64,000 nt of DNA from an uncultured Aequorivita sp. (GCA_937125455.1 CAKZLK010000050.1:42361-106360); one strand, 5' to 3'; numbered from the stretch's first letter, positions 18,588-28,919 are shown. A program made the numbers and translations. The notes: generated by a model not told the origin, from the letters alone.

Positions 18588-19334
18588 ATGAAATTACTGG
18601 AAGGAAAAACAGCAATTATCACTGGCGGTAGCCGCGGAATTGGAAAAGGAATCGTTGAAACATTCGCCAAACATGGCGCAAATGTAGCTTTCACCTATAG
18701 CTCGTCAGCTGAAGCAGCAAATGCTTTAGCAGATAAAGTTTCAAAAATGGGCGTTAAAGCAAAAGCATATAAAAGTGATGCAGCTTCTTATGAAGAATCG
18801 CAAAAACTGGCTGAAGAGGTTTTAAAAGATTTTGGAAGCATTGATATTCTTGTGAATAATGCAGGAATCACAAAGGACAATCTGTTGATGCGCATTTCCG
18901 AAGAAGATTTTGATAAAGTAATTGAAGTCAACCTAAAGTCGGTTTTTAATATGACCAAAGCTGTACAACGTGCCATGTTAAAACAACGCAAAGGTGCTAT
19001 CATAAATATGAGCTCTATCGTGGGCGTAAAAGGAAACGCTGGACAAACCAATTACGCTGCTTCAAAAGCGGGAATTATTGGTTTCACAAAATCAGTTGCT
19101 TTGGAATTAGGTTCGCGCGATATACGTTGTAATGCCATTGCTCCTGGTTTTATTGAAACTGAAATGACGGGAAAACTGGACGAGGCTACTGTGCAAAGCT
19201 GGCGTGATGCCATTCCATTGAAACGTGGTGGCTCTCCTGAGGATATTGCAAATGCCTGTGTTTTCTTGGCTAGTGACCTTTCTGCTTATGTTACGGGTCA
19301 AGTGCTTAACGTTGATGGGGGAATGCTTACTTAA
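18588..19334 (+). CDS. fabG: 3-oxoacyl-ACP reductase
   Basis: The 248-residue short-chain dehydrogenase of fatty acid elongation. NADPH loop TGGSRGIGKG (residues 10-19), NNAGITKDNLLMR, the catalytic Ser in INMSSIVG and YAASKAG (Tyr and Lys), and the C-terminal AYVTGQVLNVDGGM. The match to FabG is closer than to a generic SDR because of the KDNLLMRMS-like segment. It has its own promoter. Confidence 0.94.
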   Translation: MKLLEGKTAIITGGSRGIGKGIVETFAKHGANVAFTYSSSAEAANALADKVSKMGVKAKAYKSDAASYEESQKLAEEVLKDFGSIDILVNNAGITKDNLLMRISEEDFDKVIEVNLKSVFNMTKAVQRAMLKQRKGAIINMSSIVGVKGNAGQTNYAASKAGIIGFTKSVALELGSRDIRCNAIAPGFIETEMTGKLDEATVQSWRDAIPLKRGGSPEDIANACVFLASDLSAYVTGQVLNVDGGMLT

Positions 19335-19402
19335 ATACGTATTCAGTGGCATTAATCAGTATTTTAAAAACCCCTCAACTTTTAAACTTATAAAATTTTT
19401 TA

Positions 19403-21436
19403 GTGACTACAGAAACCATACTTTATATAATCATCGCCGGAGTAGTATCCATTGCTCTGGCGGTTTTTATGTATGGCTATAAATCAAAGCAAAAAGACTC
19501 ATTACGTTGGATTTTTGGGATACTTCGTTTCATCACGCTTTTTTCAATTTTACTTTTAATTATCAATCCAAAATTTAAAAGTGAAACTTATACCATTGAA
19601 AAACCGAAACTTCCAGTGCTTATTGACAATTCAGCATCAGTAGGGGAGTTGGGCCAAAAGGAAAATGTTTCGGCAGTACTTCAAAAACTAAAAGAGAATA
19701 GTGCGCTAAACGATAAATTCGATCTTTCCTATTATTCCTTCGGAAGTGATTTCCGTGAAAATGATTCGCTTTCTTTTGATGAAAAAAACACCAACATTTC
19801 CAAAGCACTTAACTCTGCCAACGAACTTTTTAAAAGTCAAACTGCCCCAACAATACTGATAACCGACGGAAACCAAACGCTCGGAAATGATTACGAATTT
19901 TCTTCGGCAACATTTAAAAACCCAGTATATCCAGTTATTTTGGGCGATTCCATAAAATACACCGATCTGAAAATAGACCAGCTCAACACAAATCGGTATG
20001 CATTTCTAAAAAACCAGTTTCCGGTTGAAGTTATTTTGAACTACAGTGGTACAAATCCCGTAAATTCTGAGTTTATAGTTACACAAGGAGCGGCAACGGT
20101 TTATAGAACAAACGTTTCGTTTTCAGAAAACGAAACTTCAAAAACCCTCCATTTCACTTTAAATGCTTCGAGTGTTGGACTTCAAAAATATTCGGCACAA
20201 ATTCTTCCGCTTGCTGATGAAAAGAATAAAACCAACAATAGCAAACAATTTGCCGTTGAAGTGATTGATCAAGCTACAAATGTTTTGGTTGTTAGTAAAA
20301 TCACACATCCAGATTTGGGTGCGCTCAAAAAAGCAATTACCACCAATGAGCAACGAACGGTCACTTTTAAAAAACCTTCTGAAGCAGTTAGTATTGTCAA
20401 TGACTATCAGCTTATAATACTTTATCAACCAGACAGAAGTTTTGCTTCGGTGTTTTCAGAAATTGAAAATTTGAATAAAAATACGTGGATCATTTCCGGA
20501 CTTCAAACCGATTGGTATTTTTTAAATGGGGCTCAAGATAACTTTAATAAAGAAGCTTCCAATCAAAATGACGACATACAAGCTAAGTTGAATTCGAACT
20601 ACGGAACTTTTGCTGTGGATGATATTGGTTTTGATAATTTTCCGCCATTGCACACAGAATTTGGTGCATTGACAATCAGCGTGCCGAATGAAATAATGCT
20701 CGAACAGACTGTAAACGGAATTGTAAACGGAAATCCTTTGCTCGCAACTATGGAAATAAACGGTAAACGCGACGCTATTTGGGATGGTGAAGGCTTTTGG
20801 CGTTGGCGCGCTCGAAGTTTTGTGGAAACAGAAAGCTTCCAAAGTTTTGATGATTTTATAGGAAACCTTGTGCAGTACCTCGCATCTAATAAGCGCAGAA
20901 GTAGGCTAGAAGTATCTTCGGAAACGTTTTATTACAATAACAGTCCAATAAAAATTTCCGCTCAATATTTTGATAAAAACTATGTTTTCGATAATCGTGC
21001 GTCCTTGAATATTTCAGTAAAAAATAAAGAAACTGAAAATCAGACCGTTTTCCCAATGCTTTTGCGAAACAATTATTACGAAGTTGATTTAAACAGTCTT
21101 CCGGCGGGAGAATATAATTATAATGTTTCAGTTGCCAATGAGGCGGTTTCAAGCAGTGGAAGTTTTACCATTTTAGATTTTAATGTAGAGCAACAATTCC
21201 TCAATGCAGATGTTGCCAAACTTCGCCGTATTGCTCAAAATACAAATGGAAAAGCTTATTTCACAACACAATCCGATTCTTTAATTCAATCACTACTTGA
21301 AAATACTAACTACCAAAACATTGAACGAAGCGAACAAAAAGTGGTACCTTTGATTGATTGGAAATATCTTCTCGCGCTTATCGTTCTAGCCCTCGCTGCA
21401 GAATGGTTTATCAGAAAATATAACGGACTTATTTAA
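19403..21436 (+). CDS. Membrane protein with von Willebrand A domain
   Basis: The 677-residue protein starts at GTG 19403. Two N-terminal membrane segments (residues 5-25 and 37-55) precede a vWA-like domain with MIDAS-type motifs LIDNSASV (DxSxS) and ILITDGNQT. A long periplasmic-like beta-rich part follows, and a C-terminal membrane helix (WKYLLALIVLALAAEWFI) closes it. The plan recalls Bat-type and glutamine-amidotransferase-like membrane proteins of Bacteroidota that are thought to act in the envelope. The specific role is unknown. The prohibitin gene follows after 26 bases. Confidence 0.78.
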   Translation: MTTETILYIIIAGVVSIALAVFMYGYKSKQKDSLRWIFGILRFITLFSILLLIINPKFKSETYTIEKPKLPVLIDNSASVGELGQKENVSAVLQKLKENSALNDKFDLSYYSFGSDFRENDSLSFDEKNTNISKALNSANELFKSQTAPTILITDGNQTLGNDYEFSSATFKNPVYPVILGDSIKYTDLKIDQLNTNRYAFLKNQFPVEVILNYSGTNPVNSEFIVTQGAATVYRTNVSFSENETSKTLHFTLNASSVGLQKYSAQILPLADEKNKTNNSKQFAVEVIDQATNVLVVSKITHPDLGALKKAITTNEQRTVTFKKPSEAVSIVNDYQLIILYQPDRSFASVFSEIENLNKNTWIISGLQTDWYFLNGAQDNFNKEASNQNDDIQAKLNSNYGTFAVDDIGFDNFPPLHTEFGALTISVPNEIMLEQTVNGIVNGNPLLATMEINGKRDAIWDGEGFWRWRARSFVETESFQSFDDFIGNLVQYLASNKRRSRLEVSSETFYYNNSPIKISAQYFDKNYVFDNRASLNISVKNKETENQTVFPMLLRNNYYEVDLNSLPAGEYNYNVSVANEAVSSSGSFTILDFNVEQQFLNADVAKLRRIAQNTNGKAYFTTQSDSLIQSLLENTNYQNIERSEQKVVPLIDWKYLLALIVLALAAEWFIRKYNGLI

Positions 21437-21462
21437 AATATAAACCCATAAAAAAATATAGA

Positions 21463-22278
21463 ATGGAAAAATTACCTAAACTCACAATACCCGTAATCGT
21501 AGGGGTTATTTTACTTATTATCGTAGTGGCAAAATCATCTATAACTATCAATTCTGGTCACGCTGGTGTACTTTACGAAACTTTTCACAATGGTGTGGTT
21601 ACAGATGAACCTCCATTAGGTGAAGGTTTTCACATAATAGCTCCTTGGAACAAAGTTTTTGTTTACGAAATACGCCAACAGGAACTCAGCGAAAAAATGC
21701 AGGTGCTTTCTTCCAACGGACTTGAAATAAAGTTAGACGCTTCTGCTTGGTACCAACCAATACGCGAGGATGTAGCTAAGCTTCACCAAGAAAAAGGAGA
21801 GGATTATTTACAACGGGTTATTCAACCAGCTATTCGAAGTGCTGCAAGAAGCGTTGTGGGGCGTTATACTCCAGAACAATTATACTCTACAAAGCGTGAT
21901 GCCATACAAGAAGAAATTTTTGAAGAAACAAAGAAAATTTTGGATGAGCAACATATACAGTTGAATCAAATTTTGGTTCGCGATGTAACACTACCTGCAA
22001 CAATTAAAGATGCAATTGAACGCAAGTTAAAACAAGAGCAGGAATCTTTGGAATATGAATTTAGACTGGTAACGGCAGATAAAGAAGCCCAGAAAGTTAG
22101 AATTGAAGCACAAGGTAAAGCAGATGCCAACAAAATATTGAGCGCTTCCTTAACTGATAAAATACTTCAAGATAAAGGGATTGATGCTACTTTAGAGCTT
22201 GCTAAATCACCGAATGCCAAAGTGGTGGTAGTTGGTTCTGGCGATAGCGGTTTACCCTTGATTTTGGGGAATAACTAA
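21463..22278 (+). CDS. Prohibitin-family SPFH protein
   Basis: The protein has 271 residues. An N-terminal membrane anchor (IPVIVGVILLIIVVA) is followed by an SPFH/band 7 domain (SGHAGVLYETFHNGVVTDEP, GEGFHIIAPWNKVFVYEIR) and a coiled-coil stretch (RKLKQEQESLEYEFRLVTADKEAQKVRIEAQGKADA cited in parts: KQEQESLEYEFR, KEAQKVRIEAQGKADAN). Family members form large membrane rings or microdomains and often partner with membrane proteases. Probably co-transcribed with the vWA protein gene. A strong terminator follows. Confidence 0.9.
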   Translation: MEKLPKLTIPVIVGVILLIIVVAKSSITINSGHAGVLYETFHNGVVTDEPPLGEGFHIIAPWNKVFVYEIRQQELSEKMQVLSSNGLEIKLDASAWYQPIREDVAKLHQEKGEDYLQRVIQPAIRSAARSVVGRYTPEQLYSTKRDAIQEEIFEETKKILDEQHIQLNQILVRDVTLPATIKDAIERKLKQEQESLEYEFRLVTADKEAQKVRIEAQGKADANKILSASLTDKILQDKGIDATLELAKSPNAKVVVVGSGDSGLPLILGNN

Positions 22279-22305
22279 AATTTCAGTAGGAATTAAATCA
22301 TAAAT

Positions 22306-22338
22306 AAAAAAACCTTCCCATCGAGGAAGGTTTTTTTT
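22306..22338. terminator. Intrinsic terminator after the prohibitin gene
   Basis: A-run, stem ACCTTCC / GGAAGGT with a CATCGA loop, T-run of eight. It lies between convergent genes and may act on both strands. Confidence 0.85.
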
Positions 22339-22375
22339 AACTCATAATTGAAGGTTAATCCATTATTTTTTTTCA

Positions 22376-24127
22376 TTACTTCCGTTTCCAAAGCTTAAAG
22401 ATTAGAAAGGCCGAAATAACAGCAATGCCTATAAGAATTGTAGCTCCCATTACATTTCCGTAGATCACATAGCCTGTAGCAAAAAGAGAGGTATAAACAA
22501 AAACAATCCCAAGCAGCATAGATGCCAAGTCAATGGTAAACACATCGTGGCTTTTCTTTAATGAAATATTCGCTTTGGCTGCAACGCTTTTAAAGTTTTT
22601 CCAACCATTCCCGTAAGGTGTAATGGCATTATAAAAATTAGCGAGCGTCTTTGTATCTGTAGGGCGCGTGAGTAAAGTAACAGCAATCCAGCTAACAGTT
22701 GTTATGGCCACCCCAATCACCAATTTCTCATAAGGTTCAAGTCCCATTTCCACAAAATTGAAAACAATCGCCACGATAAATGAAACCGCCATTCCGGTAA
22801 TTTCACTATAAGCATTTACGCGCCACCAAAACCAGCGAAGAATAAAAATCAATCCAGTTCCAGCACCAATCTGCAACAGAATAGCAAAGGTTTCCAAAGC
22901 GCTTTTCAAATACAAGGCTAACAATGCCGAAAAAGCCATTAATAAAACCGTAGAGAGCTGCCCAACGCGAACAAGTTCCTTTTCAGAAGCTTCTGGTTTT
23001 ACAAATCTTTTATAAAAATCCAATGATATATAAGAAGAGCCCCAATTTAAATGTGTTGAAATGGTACTCATAAAGGCAGCAATTAAAGAAGCCACTACCA
23101 AACCGAGAAGTCCAGCGGGTAATTTTGTTAACATAGCTGAATACCCAAGATCGTGTCCCAAAACCGCATTTGGAAATTGAGATTGGATATCAGACAGTTG
23201 CGGATAAACTACCAATGAAGCGAAAGCAATTAATATCCACGGCCAAGGGCGTAGTGCATAATGCATAATATTAAAAAGTAGGGTAGCGCCAATTGCATTT
23301 TTTTCATCCTTGGCGGAAAGCATCCGTTGCGCAATATATCCGCCCCCACCTGGTTCAGCACCGGGATACCAAACGCTCCACCATTGAACCGCAATAGGAA
23401 TAATGAGAAGCACCAATAAAGTATTAGTGTCTCCAAAATCAGGTAGAAAATTCAATTTATCGGAAACATTTTCATTTGCTAAAAGGTTTTGTAAGCCACC
23501 CACTTCTGGCAGGTTTACAATATAATAAGCAGCCCAAACTGAGCCAATCATCGCAATAATAAACTGAAGAAAATCTGTAAATATAACCCCGCGTAAACCT
23601 CCGATGGAACTATATATAACCGTGACAATAGAGGCATATAAAACACATTCCCAAGGCGCTAGATTAAAAAGTACGCCACCAATTTTTATAGCCGCCAAAC
23701 ATACAGAGGCCATAATCATCACATTGAAGAAAACCCCCAAATAAATTGCCCTAAACCCCCTTAAAAAAGCGGCAGGTTTTCCGCTATAGCGCATTTCATA
23801 AAACTGAAGATCGGTAAGAACTTTACTTCTCCGCCAAAGCTTTGCGTAAACAAAAACGGTCAACATTCCGGTTATCAAAAAAGTCCACCACACCCAGTTT
23901 CCCGAAACACCGTTCTGTCTAACAATATCCGTAACTAAGTTGGGTGTATCTGCAGAAAAGGTTGTGGCAACCATAGAAATTCCCAGCAACCACCAAGGCA
24001 TATTTCTGCCAGAAAGGAAGAATTCCTGTGTATTCTTTCCAGACTTTTTGGCTACTACAATCCCAATAATTAAGAAAATAACAAAAAATGAAATGATTAA
24101 AATCCAATCAAGCGTGGCTAAATGCAT
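22376..24127 (-). CDS. Sodium:solute symporter family transporter
   Basis: The 583-residue protein belongs to the SSS family with about 13-15 membrane helices. Marks: an N-terminal GKNTQEFFLSGRNMPWW, the helix-1/helix-8 sodium-site pattern in STISTHLNWGSSYISLDF, and YSSIGGLRGVIFTDFLQF. Substrate (sugar, amino acid or other) cannot be read out. It lies alone on the minus strand between the prohibitin gene and the his operon. Confidence 0.9.
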   Translation of the reverse strand: MHLATLDWILIISFFVIFLIIGIVVAKKSGKNTQEFFLSGRNMPWWLLGISMVATTFSADTPNLVTDIVRQNGVSGNWVWWTFLITGMLTVFVYAKLWRRSKVLTDLQFYEMRYSGKPAAFLRGFRAIYLGVFFNVMIMASVCLAAIKIGGVLFNLAPWECVLYASIVTVIYSSIGGLRGVIFTDFLQFIIAMIGSVWAAYYIVNLPEVGGLQNLLANENVSDKLNFLPDFGDTNTLLVLLIIPIAVQWWSVWYPGAEPGGGGYIAQRMLSAKDEKNAIGATLLFNIMHYALRPWPWILIAFASLVVYPQLSDIQSQFPNAVLGHDLGYSAMLTKLPAGLLGLVVASLIAAFMSTISTHLNWGSSYISLDFYKRFVKPEASEKELVRVGQLSTVLLMAFSALLALYLKSALETFAILLQIGAGTGLIFILRWFWWRVNAYSEITGMAVSFIVAIVFNFVEMGLEPYEKLVIGVAITTVSWIAVTLLTRPTDTKTLANFYNAITPYGNGWKNFKSVAAKANISLKKSHDVFTIDLASMLLGIVFVYTSLFATGYVIYGNVMGATILIGIAVISAFLIFKLWKRK

Positions 24128-24243
24128 AAAAAGTCTTGGTTTAACGGGTTGTATAAATGCTCCGGTTAAAGTAAATAAATAGAATCAAAAATTAATAAAT
24201 CGTTAAATTTAATATTCACAGTTTTTTAAACATAATTTTTGTT

Positions 24244-24251
24244 TAGATTTG
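24244..24251 (+). promoter_or_regulatory. Promoter -7 box of the his operon
   Basis: TAGATTTG fits TAnnTTTG exactly. It sits 12 bases before the leader peptide start, so the transcript would begin only a few bases before that ATG. Confidence 0.65.
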
Positions 24252-24262
24252 TCCACATAATT

Positions 24263-24319
24263 ATGAACAGAACAAGTTTACATCATCATCATATCATTTT
24301 CTTTGCTCACGCGAGGTGA
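24263..24319 (+). CDS. his operon leader peptide
   Basis: An 18-codon reading frame reads MNRTSLHHHHIIFFAHAR and stops at TGA 24317. It has four His codons in a row and a fifth near its end, exactly what is expected of a peptide that senses charged tRNA-His by ribosome stalling. It is followed after 30 bases by a rho-independent terminator and after that by hisG. Between them lies a small hairpin (TATTGT 24326-24331 with ACAATA 24341-24346) that could be part of the alternative fold. Confidence 0.88.
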   Translation: MNRTSLHHHHIIFFAHAR

Positions 24320-24349
24320 TATGGCTATTGTGTAAATCCAACAATATTC

Positions 24350-24382
24350 AAAACCCGTTTGAGCAATCAAACGGGTTTTTTT
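24350..24382 (+). terminator. his attenuator terminator
   Basis: Stem AACCCGTTTGA / TCAAACGGGTT with a four-base GCAA loop, then seven T. It lies between the leader peptide and hisG, so read-through must be conditional. Confidence 0.88.
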
Positions 24383-24415
24383 ATTCCTAAAACTCAACAA
24401 AAAAGTGTTTCTAAA

Positions 24416-25273
24416 ATGAAAAAATTAAAAATTGCTTTACAAAAATCGGGGCGCCTGCACGAAGAATCCCTCGCGCTTTTAAAAGATTGTGGAATTTATA
24501 TCGATAATGGCCGTGACCAGCTGAAAGCTCCCGCAACGAATTTCCCTCTGGAAGTCTATTACCTCCGCAACGGCGACATCCCACAATATTTAAAGGATGG
24601 CGTAGTGGATTGCGCTATCATCGGTGAAAATCTTTTGGTCGAAAAAGGTGAAGGAATAGCCATAGCAGGCCGTTTGGGCTTTTCGAAATGTAGGGTTTCG
24701 CTAGCCGTTTCAAAAATCTTTGAATACGATTCTATTAAGGATTTAAATGGAAAACGTATTGCCACCAGTTATCCTGAAACAACCCGAAATTATTTAAAAG
24801 AAAAAGGAATAGAGGCAGAGCTGCACATTATAAACGGAAGTGTTGAAATTGCACCAAATATTGGTTTGGCTGATGCAATTTGCGACATCGTTAGTAGCGG
24901 TAGTACCCTTTTTAAGAATAACCTGAAAGAAGTTGAAGTTATTCTTAAGAGCGAGGCTGTTTTAGCTGTGTCTCCAAATATTTCAAAAAAAAGAAATAAA
25001 ATTCTAAGCAAACTACTTTTCAGGATTGAATCTGTGCTACAAGGCAGGGATTTCCGATATGTCCTTTTAAATGCTCCCAATAATAAAGTTGATGAGATCA
25101 TTAAAATCCTTCCGGGAGTCAAGAGTCCTACTTTACTCCCCTTGGCTGAAGAGGGCTGGAGCAGCATTCATTCTGTTGTAAATAAAGATACTTTCTGGGA
25201 AGTCATTGAAGAACTGAAAGAAGCCGGAGCTGAAGGAATTTTAGTATGCCCAATTGAAAAAATGATACTTTAA
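24416..25273 (+). CDS. hisG: ATP phosphoribosyltransferase (long form)
   Basis: The 285-residue first enzyme of histidine synthesis (ATP plus PRPP to phosphoribosyl-ATP). MKKLKIALQKSGRLHEESLALL is the usual N-terminus (parts), then CAIIGENLLVEKG, the PRPP loop DIVSSGSTL, and a C-terminal regulatory ACT-like domain (about residues 215-285, ending ILVCPIEKMI), which makes it the feedback-inhibited long form that needs no HisZ. I use ATG 24416; an upstream TTG at 24359 lies inside the attenuator and is rejected. Confidence 0.95.
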   Translation: MKKLKIALQKSGRLHEESLALLKDCGIYIDNGRDQLKAPATNFPLEVYYLRNGDIPQYLKDGVVDCAIIGENLLVEKGEGIAIAGRLGFSKCRVSLAVSKIFEYDSIKDLNGKRIATSYPETTRNYLKEKGIEAELHIINGSVEIAPNIGLADAICDIVSSGSTLFKNNLKEVEVILKSEAVLAVSPNISKKRNKILSKLLFRIESVLQGRDFRYVLLNAPNNKVDEIIKILPGVKSPTLLPLAEEGWSSIHSVVNKDTFWEVIEELKEAGAEGILVCPIEKMIL

Positions 25274-25320
25274 ACGTAGAACTAAGAGGTTCGAACGACG
25301 AACCTCAAACCTAATTTCTA

Positions 25321-25372
25321 ACCTGTCACCCTGAGCTTGCATGTACTGAGCGCAGTAGAAGTATTGAAGGGT
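25321..25372 (+). repeat. Dispersed GTCACCCTGAGC…GCAGTCGAAG-type repeat
   Basis: The gap between hisG and hisD carries a repeat with CTGTCACCCTGAGCTTG and TGAGCGCAGTAGAAG. Related copies lie at 26674-26724, inside hisA at 30319-30346, and in inverted form at 35041 and 35774. Confidence 0.7.
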
Positions 25373-25385
25373 TGAATTATTAAAG

Positions 25386-26669
25386 ATGAAAAAAATATAT
25401 AATCCAAAACCTGAAACCTGGAGTGCTCTTTTAAAAAGGCCCACCCAATCCATTGCAGATGTGGAAGCAACCGTAAACGAAATATTTTCTGAGATTAAAA
25501 CAAAAGATGATGAAGCTGTTAAGAAATACACCCAACTTTTTGATGGTATTTCTATTGAAAATCTATTAGTTTCAAATGAAGAAATTGCAACTGCGGAAAA
25601 AGAGGTTTCAGCAGAATTGAAAGCCGCCATTAATCTGGCAAAAGCAAACATCGAAAAATTCCACAGCGCACAAAAAACTGAAAGAATTACCGTTGAGACC
25701 ACCGAGGACGTGATTTGTTGGCAGGAAAAAAGACCAATTCAAAAAGTGGGACTTTATATACCCGGTGGCTCCGCACCATTGTTATCTACAGTTTTAATGT
25801 TGGCCATTCCGGCAAATATCGCAGCTTGCAACGAAATAATTCTTTGCACGCCGCCAGATAAAAATGGTAATATTAATCCGGCTATATTATATGCTGCCAA
25901 GTTGTGTGGCGTTACAAAAATCTTTAAAATCGGTGGGATTCAAGCCATAGCGGCGATGACCTTTGGCACTGAAACGGTTCCTTCAGTTTATAAAATATTC
26001 GGCCCGGGAAACCAGTTTGTAACAGTTGCAAAACAGATTGCAACAAAACACGGCGTGGCAATCGATATGCCCGCGGGCCCTTCAGAATTGTTGGTGTTTG
26101 CAGATGATACCGCCAATGCTTCTTTTGTGGCTTCCGATCTTTTATCGCAAGCGGAACACGGGGCAGACAGCCAAGTAATTTTGGTTACGACATCTGAAAT
26201 GCTATTGAATTCCGTGGAAATGGAGATTGAAAACCAGCTTCAAGTGTTGCCGCGCAAATCAATGGCTGAACAAGCTATTGATAACTCAAAATTGATATTG
26301 GTTCAAAATAATTTAGAGGCAATAAATTTTATTAATGAATACGGTCCTGAGCATTTTATAGTTGTTTCGAAGGATGAAGAGTTTTTCATTGAAAACATTC
26401 AAAATGCAGGTTCTGTTTTTATTGGAAATTACACACCAGAAAGCGCTGGTGATTATGCTTCCGGAACCAATCACACCCTGCCAACCAATGGTTATGCAAA
26501 GCAATATAGCGGCGTAAATCTAGACAGTTTTATGAAAAGTATGACGTTTCAGAAAATTTCAGAAAAGGGAATCCAAAACATCGGTAAGGCAATAGAAATA
26601 ATGGCAGAAGCCGAAGGATTGCAGGCACACAAAAATGCTGTGACTTTACGATTAAAAAGCTTAGAATAA
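25386..26669 (+). CDS. hisD: Histidinol dehydrogenase
   Basis: The 427-residue zinc and NAD enzyme of the last two steps (histidinol to histidine). Visible: VGLYIPGGSAPLLSTVLM, GPGNQFVTVAKQ, DMPAGPSELLVFAD, SQAEHGADSQ with the catalytic His/Gln ligands, and GPEHFIV plus AGDYASGTNHTLPTNGYA. Length fits the family. It is separated from hisG by a 112-base gap that contains a dispersed repeat. Confidence 0.96.
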   Translation: MKKIYNPKPETWSALLKRPTQSIADVEATVNEIFSEIKTKDDEAVKKYTQLFDGISIENLLVSNEEIATAEKEVSAELKAAINLAKANIEKFHSAQKTERITVETTEDVICWQEKRPIQKVGLYIPGGSAPLLSTVLMLAIPANIAACNEIILCTPPDKNGNINPAILYAAKLCGVTKIFKIGGIQAIAAMTFGTETVPSVYKIFGPGNQFVTVAKQIATKHGVAIDMPAGPSELLVFADDTANASFVASDLLSQAEHGADSQVILVTTSEMLLNSVEMEIENQLQVLPRKSMAEQAIDNSKLILVQNNLEAINFINEYGPEHFIVVSKDEEFFIENIQNAGSVFIGNYTPESAGDYASGTNHTLPTNGYAKQYSGVNLDSFMKSMTFQKISEKGIQNIGKAIEIMAEAEGLQAHKNAVTLRLKSLE

Positions 26670-26673
26670 ATGT

Positions 26674-26724
26674 TCGGTCAAGCTTGTCACACTGAGCGCA
26701 GTCGAAGTGCAGTCGAGACCTTAA
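26674..26724 (+). repeat. Dispersed CACTGAGCGCAGTCGAAG-type repeat
   Basis: The hisD-hisC gap carries GGTCAAGCTTGTCACACTG, AGCGCAGTCGAAG and GCAGTCGAGACC, the same family as at 25321. Confidence 0.7.
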
Positions 26725-26733
26725 TAATTATAT

Positions 26734-27783
26734 ATGATAAAGAAATTTAATATACAGTCCCTAATTCGCCCAAATGTGGCCAAGATGAAGCCCTATAGCT
26801 CCGCGCGCGATGAATTCAAGGATTTTGATAGTGAAATGATTTTTCTGGACGCTAACGAAAACCCTTTTGAAACCAACGTAAACCGCTATCCCGACCCAAA
26901 GCAGCAAAAACTGAAAAGCATTATCTCAAAACAGAAAAACATACCATCCAATCAAATTCTATTAGGCAATGGAAGTGACGAAGTACTCGACTTAATTTTC
27001 AGAGCTTTTTGCGAACCTTCCAGAGACAACATTATCACTTTACCACCAACCTATGGAATGTACAGTGTTTTGGCAAGTTTGAACGATATAGAAAATAGGG
27101 AAGTGCTGCTCGATTTAGATTTTCAGCCTGATTTAGATGAAATTTCAAGAACTGCGGATACACGCACCAAACTTTTATTCATCTGTTCACCAAACAATCC
27201 AACGGGGAATTTAATAGCTTCGGAAAGCATTTTAAAACTGTTGAAAACCTTTAACGGTTTAATAGTGATTGACGAAGCCTATATTGATTTCGCAAAGGAG
27301 GAAAGCTGGACTACAAAACTAAACGAGTTTCCTAATCTAATTGTTACCCAAACCTTGTCAAAAGCATACGGTTTGGCAGGAATTCGTTTAGGAGTTTGTT
27401 ATGCTTCCAAAGAAATAATTGCAGTTTTAAACAAAATAAAACCTCCTTACAATATCAACGAATTGACGCAGCAATTCGCAATTGAGCAGCTACAGAATAT
27501 TGAAAAACTTAAAACTGATATAGCCTTACTAAATGATGAAAAAGAAAGTTTACTTAAAGCTTTGGTTCAAGTAAATTTTATTGAGAAAGTGTATCCAACC
27601 CATGCGAATTTTATCCTCATAAAACTGGACAACGCTGAAAAGCGCTATTCACAATTATTACAAAAAGGCATCGTAGTGCGAAATAGAAGTTCACAACCGC
27701 TTTGCGAGAACACGCTTCGTATAACTATTGGAACTGTTTCAGAAAATAAAAAACTAATCACCATTTTAAAAACATTGAAATAA
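26734..27783 (+). CDS. hisC: Histidinol-phosphate aminotransferase
   Basis: The 349-residue PLP enzyme converts imidazole acetol phosphate to histidinol phosphate. It has [10 protein letters not shown] near the N-terminus, [33 protein letters not shown] and the PLP lysine in [16 protein letters not shown], plus the C-terminal LRITIGT arginine. The stop and the hisB start share one base (TAATG). Confidence 0.96.
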   Translation: MIKKFNIQSLIRPNVAKMKPYSSARDEFKDFDSEMIFLDANENPFETNVNRYPDPKQQKLKSIISKQKNIPSNQILLGNGSDEVLDLIFRAFCEPSRDNIITLPPTYGMYSVLASLNDIENREVLLDLDFQPDLDEISRTADTRTKLLFICSPNNPTGNLIASESILKLLKTFNGLIVIDEAYIDFAKEESWTTKLNEFPNLIVTQTLSKAYGLAGIRLGVCYASKEIIAVLNKIKPPYNINELTQQFAIEQLQNIEKLKTDIALLNDEKESLLKALVQVNFIEKVYPTHANFILIKLDNAEKRYSQLLQKGIVVRNRSSQPLCENTLRITIGTVSENKKLITILKTLK

Positions 27784-28919
27784 TGAAGAAACGCGTATTG
27801 TTTATAGACCGCGACGGCACTATCATAAAAGAAACCGTGGATGAGCAAATTGATGCTTTTGATAAAATGATTTTTTATCCGAAAGTGTTCACCTATCTGG
27901 GGAAGATCGCAAAGGAGCTGGATTTTGAATTGGTGATGATTACCAACCAAGATGGTTTGGGAACCGATGTATTTCCAGAGGAAACCTTTTGGCCTGTGCA
28001 TAATTTCATTATAAAATCCTTTGAAAATGAAGGTGTGTCGTTCAGTGAAATATTGATAGACCGGACCTTTCCAAAGGAAAATGCTGATACGCGCAAACCT
28101 GGGATTGGCTTATTGAAAAAATATTTTTCTGAGGAATATGACCTCCAAAATTCATTCGTGATAGGCGATAGGCTTACCGATATGGAGCTTGCCAAAAACC
28201 TTGGTTCCAAAGGAATTTTCGTCAACGACGATACCAATTTGGGTACGGGCGAAATTTCCTTGAATGCTGAAGAACTTCAAAAATACATCGCTTTGGAAAC
28301 CAATGATTGGCAGCATATTTATGAGTTTTTAAAACTGAATAAACGTCTTGCAGAAATCGACCGCAAAACAAACGAAACTGATATTTCAATAAAGTTAAAC
28401 CTTGATGGAACCGGAAAAAGCGATATTAATACCGGTATTGCATTCTTTGACCATATGCTGGACCAATTGGCTCGACACGGTCAAATGGACTTAGAAATCA
28501 CCGTAAAAGGCGATTTAGAGGTAGATGAGCACCACACCATCGAAGATACAGCCATTGCACTGGGTGAAGTTTTTAATAAAGCGCTTGGAAGTAAGTTGGG
28601 AATGGAGCGCTACGGATTCTGTTTGCCTATGGACGACTGTTTGGCGCAGGTGGCTATTGACTTCGGCGGACGCAATTGGCTGGTTTGGGATGCAGATTTT
28701 AAGCGCGAAATGATCGGCCAAATGCCAACGGAAATGTTTTACCATTTCTTTAAAAGCTTTACCGATGGCGCAAAAGCCAACCTCAACATTAAAGCCGAGG
28801 GAACGAACGAGCACCACAAAATAGAAGCAATATTCAAGGCTTTTGCAAAAGCAATAAAGATGGCAGTTAAACGCGATGCCGAAAAAATGATTTTACCATC
28901 AACTAAAGGAATGTTGTAA
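27783..28919 (+). CDS. hisB: Bifunctional histidinol-phosphatase / imidazoleglycerol-phosphate dehydratase
   Basis: A 378-residue fusion. Residues 1-165 are the HAD phosphatase ([11 protein letters not shown] with the nucleophile Asp, [25 protein letters not shown]). The C-terminal half, from about residue 185, is the dehydratase with its duplicated metal motifs [27 protein letters not shown] and [16 protein letters not shown]. The fusion is common in Bacteroidota and gammaproteobacteria. Confidence 0.96.
   Translation: MKKRVLFIDRDGTIIKETVDEQIDAFDKMIFYPKVFTYLGKIAKELDFELVMITNQDGLGTDVFPEETFWPVHNFIIKSFENEGVSFSEILIDRTFPKENADTRKPGIGLLKKYFSEEYDLQNSFVIGDRLTDMELAKNLGSKGIFVNDDTNLGTGEISLNAEELQKYIALETNDWQHIYEFLKLNKRLAEIDRKTNETDISIKLNLDGTGKSDINTGIAFFDHMLDQLARHGQMDLEITVKGDLEVDEHHTIEDTAIALGEVFNKALGSKLGMERYGFCLPMDDCLAQVAIDFGGRNWLVWDADFKREMIGQMPTEMFYHFFKSFTDGAKANLNIKAEGTNEHHKIEAIFKAFAKAIKMAVKRDAEKMILPSTKGML

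Noticed and set aside
24359..24416. Upstream TTG start for hisG
   Set aside because: It lies inside the attenuator stem and adds residues with no family match; ATG 24416 gives the normal N-terminus.
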